Shown here piece after piece: positions 47,199 to 54,474 of a DNA stretch of 64,000 bases. The notes beneath the pieces are model-generated. The model did no database searches. It had not been told where the DNA came from and saw nothing but the letters and a program-made list of their open reading frames with translations. The stretch's first letter is position 1. Every line of letters starts with the position of its first letter. Both the position numbers and the translations under genes were made by a program. This DNA comes from Paenarthrobacter nicotinovorans (lineage in GTDB: Bacteria; Actinomycetota; Actinomycetes; Actinomycetales; Micrococcaceae), in the NCBI RefSeq assembly GCF_021919345.1, contig NZ_CP089293.1, positions 2,170,001-2,234,000 on the forward strand. The letters run 5' to 3'.

Positions 47199-47906
47199 AT
47201 GACGCAGCAGTTCTATGTTTCTCCGGAACAACTGATGAAGGACCGCGCGGACTTCGCCCGGAAGGGCATCGCCCGTGGCCGATCCGTGGTGGTCATCAGC
47301 TGCGCCGACGGCATCGCCCTGATCGCGGAGAACCCGTCACCATCCCTGCATAAGATCGGGGAGATCTACGACAAAATTGCCTTCGCAGCGGTGGGCAAGT
47401 ACAACGAGTTCGAGAGCCTGCGGCAAGCCGGGGTCCGCTATGCCGACGTCCGCGGTTACTCCTACGACCGCGAAGACGTCACGGCCCGCGGGCTGGCCAG
47501 CGTGTACGCACAAAGCCTGGGAGCTGTGTTCACTGCAGAACAAAAGCCTTTCGAGGTGGAATTGGCGGTGGCGGAGGTCGGTGCGGCACAGGAGCAGGAC
47601 CACCTCTACCGGCTGACCTTCGACGGTTCCATCGCCGATGAGAACGGTTTCGTGGTCATGGGCGGCCTGGCAGATCAAATTTCCGACGTCGTCCGCGGGG
47701 CTTGGGAGTCCGAGCTCAGTTTGGCCGGCGCCATGCGTCTGGCCCTGCGCGCGCTGGCAGTCGACAAGGAAGTGGAAGCCCTTCCGGCCACCGCTGTCGA
47801 GGCGGCAGTCCTCTACCGCGCGTCGGAGAGCCACCGCGGATCACGCAGGGCGTTCCGACGCCTGCTGCCCGAGGACATGACCCGGTTGCTCAACGAGGAG
47901 GCCTGA
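47199..47906 (+). CDS. prcA: 20S proteasome alpha subunit
   Basis: 235 aa. It forms the outer gated rings of the core. N-terminal [20 protein letters not shown] gives the gate and H0 helix; [15 protein letters not shown] begins the fold. It has no catalytic Thr, as expected. ATG 47199 is chosen over an upstream start inside prcB. Order prcB-prcA-pafA is tight, with 1-bp gaps. Confidence 0.96.
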   Translation: MTQQFYVSPEQLMKDRADFARKGIARGRSVVVISCADGIALIAENPSPSLHKIGEIYDKIAFAAVGKYNEFESLRQAGVRYADVRGYSYDREDVTARGLASVYAQSLGAVFTAEQKPFEVELAVAEVGAAQEQDHLYRLTFDGSIADENGFVVMGGLADQISDVVRGAWESELSLAGAMRLALRALAVDKEVEALPATAVEAAVLYRASESHRGSRRAFRRLLPEDMTRLLNEEA

Positions 47907-47907
47907 G

Positions 47908-49272
47908 ATGGACAAACGAATATTCGGCATCGAAACGGAGTTCGGGATTTCCTATTCCAGCCCGGATTCACGCCCGCTGGCGCCTGAGGAAGTGGCCCGG
48001 TACCTCTTCAGGAAGGTCGTCAGCTGGGGAAGGTCTTCGAACGTCTTCCTGACGAACGGCTCGCGGCTTTACCTGGACGTAGGCTCGCACCCGGAATATG
48101 CCACAGCCGAGTGCGATGACCTTGCCCAGCTCATCGCGCACGACCGGGCGGGCGAGCTCATTCTCGACGACCTCGTGGACGAAGCCCAGACAAGGCTCGC
48201 CGCAGAGGGATTCAACGGAACCGTCTATCTCTTCAAGAACAATACGGATTCGGCCGGCAACTCCTACGGCAGCCATGAGAACTACCTGATTCCGCGCCGC
48301 GGGGAATTCTCCCGCTTGGCGGAGATCCTGATTCCGTTCCTGGTCACACGTCAGTTGATCGCAGGGGCGGGCAAGGTCCTGAAGACTCCGCACGGAGCCA
48401 CCTTTGCCTTCTCCCAGCGCGCCGACCACATCTGGGAAGGCGTGTCATCGGCAACCACCCGATCACGTCCCATCATCAACACGCGCGACGAGCCCCATGC
48501 GGATGCCGAGTTCTACCGCCGCCTTCACGTGATCGTGGGCGACTCAAACATGTCCGAAACCTCGGCTCTGCTCAAGGTCGGCACCGTCGACCTGATCCTC
48601 CGCATGATCGAGTCCGGTGTCATCATGCGGGACATGCGCATGGAAAACCCCATCCGCAGCATCCGCGAGATCTCCCACGACCTCACAGGCCGGGCGCTCG
48701 TCCGGCTTGCCAACGGCAGGCAACTCACGGCACTCGATATCCAGCGCGAGTACCTGACCAAAGTCACGGAGTTCGTGGCGGCCAACGGCGCCCACAATCA
48801 GCATGTTCCGCTCATCCTTGACTTGTGGAAGCGAACGCTGGACGCCATCGAGTCCGGTGACACCAGCACCATCGACACCGAGGTTGACTGGGCCATCAAG
48901 AAGAAGCTCATGGACAGCTATATGCGGCGGCATGGACTCAGCCTGGATTCGCCGCGGATCGCGCAATTGGACCTGACCTACCATGACATCTCAAAGCAGC
49001 GGGGTCTGTTCTTCCTGCTCCAGTCCAGGGGAGCTGCGCGCAGGCTGGTCACGGAGACCGACGTCAAGGACGCCGTGGATGCACCACCGCAGACCACCCG
49101 TGCAAAGTTGCGCGGGGATTTCGTCCGTCGGGCACAAGAGCTCGGCCGTGACTACACCGTCGACTGGGTCCACCTGAAGCTCAACGACCGCGCACACCAG
49201 ACCATCCTCTGCAAGGATCCCTTCCGGAGCGAAGATGAGCGGGTGGATGCCCTCCTGGACTCCATGGGCTGA
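47908..49272 (+). CDS. pafA: Pup-protein ligase
   Basis: 454 aa glutamine-synthetase-like ligase that joins the C-terminal glutamate of Pup to lysines, using [13 protein letters not shown] has the catalytic Glu/Asp region, [21 protein letters not shown] and [12 protein letters not shown] match Dop, but it lacks the Dop loop. C-terminal SDR-like tail binds Pup. ATG follows directly on the prcA stop. It ends with a small hairpin at 49283-49299. Confidence 0.97.
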   Translation: MDKRIFGIETEFGISYSSPDSRPLAPEEVARYLFRKVVSWGRSSNVFLTNGSRLYLDVGSHPEYATAECDDLAQLIAHDRAGELILDDLVDEAQTRLAAEGFNGTVYLFKNNTDSAGNSYGSHENYLIPRRGEFSRLAEILIPFLVTRQLIAGAGKVLKTPHGATFAFSQRADHIWEGVSSATTRSRPIINTRDEPHADAEFYRRLHVIVGDSNMSETSALLKVGTVDLILRMIESGVIMRDMRMENPIRSIREISHDLTGRALVRLANGRQLTALDIQREYLTKVTEFVAANGAHNQHVPLILDLWKRTLDAIESGDTSTIDTEVDWAIKKKLMDSYMRRHGLSLDSPRIAQLDLTYHDISKQRGLFFLLQSRGAARRLVTETDVKDAVDAPPQTTRAKLRGDFVRRAQELGRDYTVDWVHLKLNDRAHQTILCKDPFRSEDERVDALLDSMG

Positions 49273-49282
49273 ACGTCCCTAT

Positions 49283-49299
49283 AAGCTGGCTCCCAGCTT
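49283..49299 (+). terminator. Weak hairpin after pafA
   Basis: AAGCTGG (49283-49289) with CCAGCTT (49293-49299), 3-nt loop and no long T-run. It may attenuate rather than stop transcription. Confidence 0.4.
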
Positions 49300-49401
49300 T
49301 CCGGGCTATTCTGGATAGTGGTCTCTTTCCAGGAGACAACCTGCTTGGAGGCGCCTTGCGCTGTTCCGAGTGTCCCTTGCCCCGACGAAAGTGTCTTTTT
49401 T

Positions 49402-50325
49402 GTGCGCCGACTCCTAGCAATTCTCCTTCCTGCCCTGCTGCTCATTACCGCGTGCGGCGGAAGCAACCCGGCCGCCGAGCCCACCAGCCAGTCCGCCGGT
49501 GACCTCTCCAAGCTCGACTCCGTGAAAGTGACGGATAACGGTAACGACAAGGCCCCCGGCGTTGAGTTCTCGAAGCCGCTGAGCGTCACCGAGCCCACCG
49601 TCAAGGTGGTTGTCGAAGGTGACGGAGAGCGCGTAAAGGCCGGCCAGACGGCTGAGCTTGTCTACGTGGCCGTCGACGGCAACGACGGCAAGACGGTGGA
49701 AGACGCCTACACCAACGGGCCTCAGCCGATCGACTTGACGGACGAACTGAAGTCCGGCAACCAGCAGATCTACAACGCAATCGTTGGAGCCAAGATCGGC
49801 TCACAGATTGCCTTCGCAGCTCCCGGCAACGCCTCGGCTTCACCGGCCGCCTCTACGCAGCTGGTCGTCTTCAAGCTGCTCTCGGCCAAGGATCCGGCCC
49901 CCGTGCTGGACAAGCCCGAAGGCGATACTGTCACTCCTCCCGCCGGTCTGCCAACGGTGAAGGAAGACGACAAGGGAATCCCGCAGATCTCCGTTGACGG
50001 TGTTGCTGCGCCCAAGGAACTTATTGCCCAGGATCTCATCAAGGGCAAGGGTGCAGTCGTCAAGGCAACCGACACCTTGACCGTGAACTACGTAGGCGTG
50101 AACCTCGTGGGTGGTACCAAGTTCGATTCCAGTTACGACCGCGGAAAGTCCACCAGTTTCCCGCTCACCGGCGTAATCAAGGGCTGGACCCAGGGGCTGG
50201 AGGGCAAGACTGTCGGCTCCCGCGTGCTCTTGGTGATTCCGCAGGACCTCGCCTACGGCGCAGCCGGCCAGGGCGAAGCCAAGGGCGACCTCGTCTTCGT
50301 CGTGGACATCCTGGGCGTTAAGTAA
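49402..50325 (+). CDS. Lipoprotein FKBP-type peptidyl-prolyl cis-trans isomerase
   Basis: 307 aa. The signal peptide of 17 residues ends with lipobox LITAC; Cys18 would be lipidated, so the protein faces outward on the membrane. An N-terminal domain of about 150 residues resembles a degenerate FKBP module. The C-terminal FKBP domain (about 200-307) has VNYVGVNLVGGTKFDSSY and GWTQGLEG. GTG 49402 is chosen so that the signal peptide is normal; an upstream GTG at 49318 would add 28 residues in front. Role is folding of secreted proteins. It lies between pafA and a second FKBP gene. Confidence 0.88.
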   Translation: MRRLLAILLPALLLITACGGSNPAAEPTSQSAGDLSKLDSVKVTDNGNDKAPGVEFSKPLSVTEPTVKVVVEGDGERVKAGQTAELVYVAVDGNDGKTVEDAYTNGPQPIDLTDELKSGNQQIYNAIVGAKIGSQIAFAAPGNASASPAASTQLVVFKLLSAKDPAPVLDKPEGDTVTPPAGLPTVKEDDKGIPQISVDGVAAPKELIAQDLIKGKGAVVKATDTLTVNYVGVNLVGGTKFDSSYDRGKSTSFPLTGVIKGWTQGLEGKTVGSRVLLVIPQDLAYGAAGQGEAKGDLVFVVDILGVK

Positions 50326-50399
50326 CCCCAGCGGAAAATGCAGGCACTGGCTTAGGCTGGTTCCTGACACCAATTCATCACTGACACCAAGGAGTACCC

Positions 50400-50795
50400 A
50401 TGTCATTTGGTCAGCGTGACTTCGACCGCACCAAGCCGGAGATCGATTTCCCCGAAGGCGACGTCCCCACGGACCTCGTCATCACGGACCTCATCGAGGG
50501 AACTGGTCCTGAAGCCAAGGCCGGAGACACCGTGTCCACCCACTACGTGGGCGTTGCCTGGTCAACCGGCGAAGAGTTCGACGCTTCCTGGGGCCGTGGG
50601 GCTCCCCTTGACTTCCGCGTCGGAGTCGGCCAGGTCATCCAGGGCTGGGACCAGGGCCTCCTGGGCATGAAGGTTGGCGGCCGCCGTCGCCTGGAAATCC
50701 CCTCGGAGCTGGCCTACGGCTCCCGCGGCGCCGGTGGAGCCATCAAGCCGAACGAAGCACTGATCTTCGTGGTTGACCTCGTAGCTGTCCGCTAG
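50400..50795 (+). CDS. FKBP-type peptidyl-prolyl cis-trans isomerase, cytosolic
   Basis: 131 aa single FKBP domain with no signal peptide. STHYVGVAWSTGEEFDASWGR, VIQGWDQGLLGMKVGGRRRL and IPSELAYGSRG are the signature segments. ATG follows AAGGAG, and TAGGCT about 45 bp upstream may be its -10 box. A hairpin ends the unit at 50814-50852. Probably a general protein-folding helper. Confidence 0.95.
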   Translation: MSFGQRDFDRTKPEIDFPEGDVPTDLVITDLIEGTGPEAKAGDTVSTHYVGVAWSTGEEFDASWGRGAPLDFRVGVGQVIQGWDQGLLGMKVGGRRRLEIPSELAYGSRGAGGAIKPNEALIFVVDLVAVR

Positions 50796-50813
50796 GAAAC
50801 AGCTGTTCTGCAC

Positions 50814-50860
50814 GGCGCGTCATCTCCCGGTTCAACCGGCAGGTGACGCGCCTTGCTGTT
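50814..50860 (+). terminator. Terminator after the cytosolic FKBP gene
   Basis: GGCGCGTCA (50814-50822) pairs with 50844-50852; an inner CCGG pair stabilises it. TTGCTGTTTT follows. Confidence 0.75.
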
Positions 50861-50875
50861 TTCCCGCTGGACTTT

Positions 50876-50909
50876 AGTAACGTAGCAACCGTAGTAACGT
50901 AGCAACCGT
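50876..50909 (+). repeat. 17-bp perfect tandem duplication containing the pafBC -10 box
   Basis: AGTAACGTAGCAACCGT occurs twice without gap (50876-50892, 50893-50909). Each copy has TAACGT; in the second it ends 7 nt before the GTG start at 50908, whose first two bases are the last two of the repeat. Confidence 0.95.
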
Positions 50910-52926
50910 GTCCGCATCCCGCACTGAACGACTCCTGAACCTTCTCCTTGCTTTGCTCAACACCAAGGTGGGGCTCTCACGCTCCGTGCTGCGCGAAAAG
51001 GTCTACCACGATACCGCCGGAAACGATGTCTCCTTTGGGCGCATGTTTGAGCGTGACAAGGCCGACCTCAAGCAGTTCGGCTTCGAGGTGGAGACATTGA
51101 TGGACCCCAGCAGCTTCGGCGCCGATGACCCTGCCTCAGCGCGCTACAGGATCGGTAAGGACTCCAACAGGCTGCCGGAAGTGAAGCTGACTCCGGCAGA
51201 GTGCACGGTCCTCCTTCTGGCCGCCCAACTGTGGGAGCGCGCTGCCCTGGGAAATGCTGCCGCCAATGCCGTCCGTAAGTTGCAGGCCGCCGGCGGATTC
51301 ACCGACGTCGAACTTCCTGCGGGGGTTCAGCCGCGGATCAAACCGGCCGGACAGGCTTTCGACGACGTCGTTGCCGCCATGCATGGCAGGCATCCCGTCC
51401 GTTTCGGCTACCTCGCCATCAGCACCGGCCGCGAGGAAACCCGCGAGGTGGAGCCATGGGGGCTCGGCAGCCGCTTCGGCCAGTGGTACCTGGTGGGCTT
51501 CGACAGGGGGAGAGGCGCAAAGAGAATCTTCCGGCTCTCGCGGATGACCACCGCACTGACCTTGGTGGCGGGCAGCAGTTTTGAACCTCCGGCAGGCTTC
51601 AACGCCAAGGCTGAGCTCGCTGCGCTCAACGAGCTGCCACTTCAAAAGGCCATCCTGGATGTGGACAAAGACCGCTTGCTGGCGCTGCGCAAGAGGGCAA
51701 TCGCCACTGGACAGTCCGCTGACGGGGGAGTCCGTGACCGGATCCAGGTTGATTTCAGGGATCCCGAACAACTCGCCGAGGAGCTGGCGTCCTACGGCCC
51801 GCAGGTGAAGGTGTCAGAACCGGCCGACTTGCGCACCGCCGTCGTCCGACGCCTGAAGGCTGCAGAGGACTTTGGCGCCGCACCGGCAGTGGAGGTGGGG
51901 TTCCCCGAAGCGGGACGCGCACCGCGCGCCCGGAAGCGCACTTCGGAAGACCAGTTGGCAAGGATGCTGCAGTTGGTGCCGTTCCTGGTCCATCACCAGG
52001 GCCTGCATATCCAGGAGGTCGCTGACCGTTTCGGCGTCTCCCGCAAGGATCTGATCGATGACCTCAAAATACTCATCTGTTCGGGCCTTCCCGAGGGTTA
52101 CCCGGATGATCTGCTGGACATACAGTGGGAAAACGATCATGTGTATATCTCGGAGCATCTGGACCTGAACAGGCCGGTCCGTTTCAGTGAGGACGAGGCC
52201 GCCGCGTTGCTGACCGGCCTGGCCATGCTGGGGGATCTGCCCGTACTGGCTGGCGTGGCCGGCGACGAAGCCGGCAGTGCACTGGAATCTGTCACCATCA
52301 AGCTGACCGGCGCTGCAGGGCAGGCCGGCCGCTTGGCCGGTTCAGTGGCCGGCCAGTCGGTGGCACCGGAACAGTCCGAGGCCTTTGCCACCATCACGCA
52401 GGCGATCAGGGACGGGCAACAGCTGCGTCTGCGGTATTTGTCGCTGCAGCGCGATGAGGTAACCGAGCGGGACGTCGACCCTTTGCGGCTCTATTCGATG
52501 GACAACACCTGGTATTTCGAGGCCTACTGCCACAGCAAGGCCGGAATCAGGAATTTCAGGTTGGACAGGGTGGAGTCGCTGGAACCGAATGGCCGGGCCG
52601 TGGCGGGTCCCGCACCGACCGGCCAGGACTTCCCCGCGCGGCTGTTTACCCCCAGCGACGACGACCTCCAGGTGGTGCTCCAGCTGACCCGCCAGGGTGC
52701 CGGGCTTGCCGATGACTACTACGCGGAACGCACCGCCCAACTGCCCGACGGCGGCCTGCTCGCCGAGGTGCGGTTCGGTGACGCAGGGTGGTTGCCCATG
52801 TTCGTGGCACAGCATGGTGGAACGGTACGGATCCTGCAGCCAAAGGCCCTGCAAGACAAGGCCCTCGCCTGGGTGAGGGCTGCCCTGGCGCAGTACGACT
52901 CTGCTTCCGACGCCCAGGCTGGCTAG
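50908..52926 (+). CDS. pafBC: PafBC: fused WYL-domain DNA-damage response activator
   Basis: 672 aa. Two HTH-WYL modules in one chain. Residues 1-75 are the first winged helix (ERLLNLLLALLNTKVGLSRS), about 150-330 WYL domain 1, about 340-420 the second winged helix (LVPFLVHHQGLHIQEVADRF), about 480-670 WYL domain 2. In mycobacteria PafB and PafC are separate proteins that activate the LexA-independent DNA-damage response; a single fused protein is known in Arthrobacter. No ribosome site; GTG has a leaderless -10 box, itself duplicated. A possible hypothetical gene follows. Confidence 0.95.
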   Translation: MSASRTERLLNLLLALLNTKVGLSRSVLREKVYHDTAGNDVSFGRMFERDKADLKQFGFEVETLMDPSSFGADDPASARYRIGKDSNRLPEVKLTPAECTVLLLAAQLWERAALGNAAANAVRKLQAAGGFTDVELPAGVQPRIKPAGQAFDDVVAAMHGRHPVRFGYLAISTGREETREVEPWGLGSRFGQWYLVGFDRGRGAKRIFRLSRMTTALTLVAGSSFEPPAGFNAKAELAALNELPLQKAILDVDKDRLLALRKRAIATGQSADGGVRDRIQVDFRDPEQLAEELASYGPQVKVSEPADLRTAVVRRLKAAEDFGAAPAVEVGFPEAGRAPRARKRTSEDQLARMLQLVPFLVHHQGLHIQEVADRFGVSRKDLIDDLKILICSGLPEGYPDDLLDIQWENDHVYISEHLDLNRPVRFSEDEAAALLTGLAMLGDLPVLAGVAGDEAGSALESVTIKLTGAAGQAGRLAGSVAGQSVAPEQSEAFATITQAIRDGQQLRLRYLSLQRDEVTERDVDPLRLYSMDNTWYFEAYCHSKAGIRNFRLDRVESLEPNGRAVAGPAPTGQDFPARLFTPSDDDLQVVLQLTRQGAGLADDYYAERTAQLPDGGLLAEVRFGDAGWLPMFVAQHGGTVRILQPKALQDKALAWVRAALAQYDSASDAQAG

Positions 52927-52929
52927 ACT
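52924..52929 (+). promoter_or_regulatory. -10 box (TAGACT) of the 116-aa membrane protein gene
   Basis: Ends 6 nt before the ATG at 52936 and overlaps the pafBC stop; leaderless. Confidence 0.5.
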
Positions 52930-52935
52930 ACTCAG

Positions 52936-53286
52936 ATGCCTTGGTGGTTCTGGATCCTGTTGTGGATCGCACTCGTAGCTCTTGCCCTGCTCCTTCACTT
53001 GACCTTGGGTTATCGCTTGTTCAGGAAATTCATGGCCACTGTTCATGATTTGGGCGACGCCGGGAAACGTTTCAGCAACCTTTCGCCTGCCGCGGAAACC
53101 TCCGATGTGGAGGTCGCCGGAGACCGCGCCGCACCGGGATCCGCAATTTTTGCCTCCCCGGATCAGATGCGTCATGATTACCTGACGGCCAAAGCCTTCC
53201 GGCAGGAAGTTCGCCGCCAAAAGCGTGTCCAACGCAAAGCGGAGCGGGGTCAGCCGCAATCCCTGCACGACATTGAATTCAGATAG
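52936..53286 (+). CDS. Small membrane-anchored protein of unknown function
   Basis: 116 aa. One N-terminal membrane segment (FWILLWIALVALALLLHLTL, about residues 5-24) with an Arg/Lys-rich cytoplasmic part that ends in HDIEFR. Basic helix near 75-105 (RQEVRRQKRVQRKAERG) may contact lipid or nucleic acid. I do not recognise a family. It sits between pafBC and tatA, 36 bp before tatA, so a role near the Tat translocase or membrane is possible only by position. Confidence 0.7.
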   Translation: MPWWFWILLWIALVALALLLHLTLGYRLFRKFMATVHDLGDAGKRFSNLSPAAETSDVEVAGDRAAPGSAIFASPDQMRHDYLTAKAFRQEVRRQKRVQRKAERGQPQSLHDIEFR

Positions 53287-53322
53287 ACGTAGGATGTATC
53301 CAAAAGGAAAGGACCTCCCCAC

Positions 53323-53607
53323 ATGAGGCTCGAAGGCTGGCATCTCATCATCATCATCGTCCTGGCTCTGGTGCTTTTTGCCGCACCGAAGCTGCCGTCA
53401 ATGGCGCGCAGCATTGGGCAGTCGATGCGTATTTTCAAGTCTGAAGTCCGGGAAATGAAGAAGGACGGTTCTTCAGAGGCGAAGGACTCCCAGGACGGTT
53501 CCGACGCCGTTGAAGGCAAGGTCGTGGGCCACCCGGACGCCAAGACACAGAACGTGAAGGCACAGAACACCGGCGAGACCGACGTTCCGCCCTCCAACCG
53601 CGTCTAA
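53323..53607 (+). CDS. tatA: Twin-arginine translocase subunit TatA
   Basis: 94 aa. N-terminal membrane helix (HLIIIIVLALVLFAAPKLP) with the Pro hinge, amphipathic helix MARSIGQSMRIFKSEV, then a hydrophilic tail. It forms the Tat pore for folded proteins. ATG follows GGAAAGG. tatC begins 6 bp after the stop. Confidence 0.95.
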   Translation: MRLEGWHLIIIIVLALVLFAAPKLPSMARSIGQSMRIFKSEVREMKKDGSSEAKDSQDGSDAVEGKVVGHPDAKTQNVKAQNTGETDVPPSNRV

Positions 53608-53613
53608 AGAGAA

Positions 53614-54450
53614 GTGGTAGAGACGAAGGGGCGCAAGGCCAACCCCGAAGCCCGGATGGCGCTTCTTGACCATCTCAAGGAGCTGAAGAACCGGCTCTTC
53701 AAGGCTGCAATCGGCGTCATCCTCGGGACAGTGGTGGGCTTCATTGTCTACCAGCCGCTCCTGGAGGCGCTGATCAAGCCGATCAAAGACCTCAATGAAA
53801 AAGAGGGTCGCGCTGCGACACTGAACTTCGATGGCGTAGCCAGTTCGTTCGACCTCATGGTCCAGGTTTCGGTATTCCTCGGCGTGCTGCTTTCGAGCCC
53901 GGTATGGATCTATCAACTCTGGGCTTTCATTGTGCCCGGCCTGCACAAGAAAGAGCGTCGACTCGCGTTGTCATTCGTGGCTGCGGCGGTCCCGTTGTTT
54001 ATCGGTGGCGTTCTTCTTGCCTGGCTTGTCCTGCCCAACGCCGTGCGGGTCCTGACGGATTTCACCCCCATTGGCGGTTCAAACTTCATCAGCGCCGAAA
54101 TTTACCTTGCGTTCGTCCTCCGGCTCCTGTTGGCGTTCGGCATTGCCTTCCTGGTTCCGGTGGTGCTTGTTGGCCTGAACCTGGCCGGCATCGTCAAAGG
54201 AAAGCAGCTCGTCAAGAGCTGGCGCATCACCATTTTCCTGGTGTGCTTGTTCGCCGCCATGGCCGCCCCGGGGGCGGATGCCATGAGCATGTTCTACCTG
54301 GCAGCACCCATGCTGTTGCTGTTTTTCGCAGCCATTGGGGTTTGCCTCCTCAACGACCGTCGTCGTGAACGCCGCGCCATCAAGCGGGCTGCCGAGACGG
54401 AAGCCACTGCGGATATCGCCACCCCGGCCTCCGATCTGGAGAATCTCTAG
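53614..54450 (+). CDS. tatC: Sec-independent protein translocase subunit TatC
   Basis: 278 aa, six membrane segments. MALLDHLKELKNRLFKAAI near the N-terminus holds the TatC signature for twin-arginine signal recognition. Cytoplasmic tail is charged. GTG start; no tatB is present here, as common in actinobacteria where it is elsewhere. Coupled to tatA. Confidence 0.96.
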   Translation: MVETKGRKANPEARMALLDHLKELKNRLFKAAIGVILGTVVGFIVYQPLLEALIKPIKDLNEKEGRAATLNFDGVASSFDLMVQVSVFLGVLLSSPVWIYQLWAFIVPGLHKKERRLALSFVAAAVPLFIGGVLLAWLVLPNAVRVLTDFTPIGGSNFISAEIYLAFVLRLLLAFGIAFLVPVVLVGLNLAGIVKGKQLVKSWRITIFLVCLFAAMAAPGADAMSMFYLAAPMLLLFFAAIGVCLLNDRRRERRAIKRAAETEATADIATPASDLENL

Positions 54451-54462
54451 ACCTTGGGCCAC

Positions 54463-54468
54463 TAGGCT
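54463..54468 (+). promoter_or_regulatory. -10 box (TAGGCT) of helY
   Basis: Ends 6 nt before the ATG at 54475; leaderless arrangement in the short tatC-helY gap. Confidence 0.5.
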
Positions 54469-54474
54469 TGATGC

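Noticed and set aside
44312..49272. dop and pafA as a recent gene duplication
   Set aside because: They are ancient paralogues of the Pup system with separate roles; the Dop-specific loop is present only in the first.
49318..49401. Upstream GTG as the start of the FKBP lipoprotein
   Set aside because: It would add 28 residues before the signal peptide and spoil lipoprotein export; the GTG at 49402 gives a normal signal peptide.
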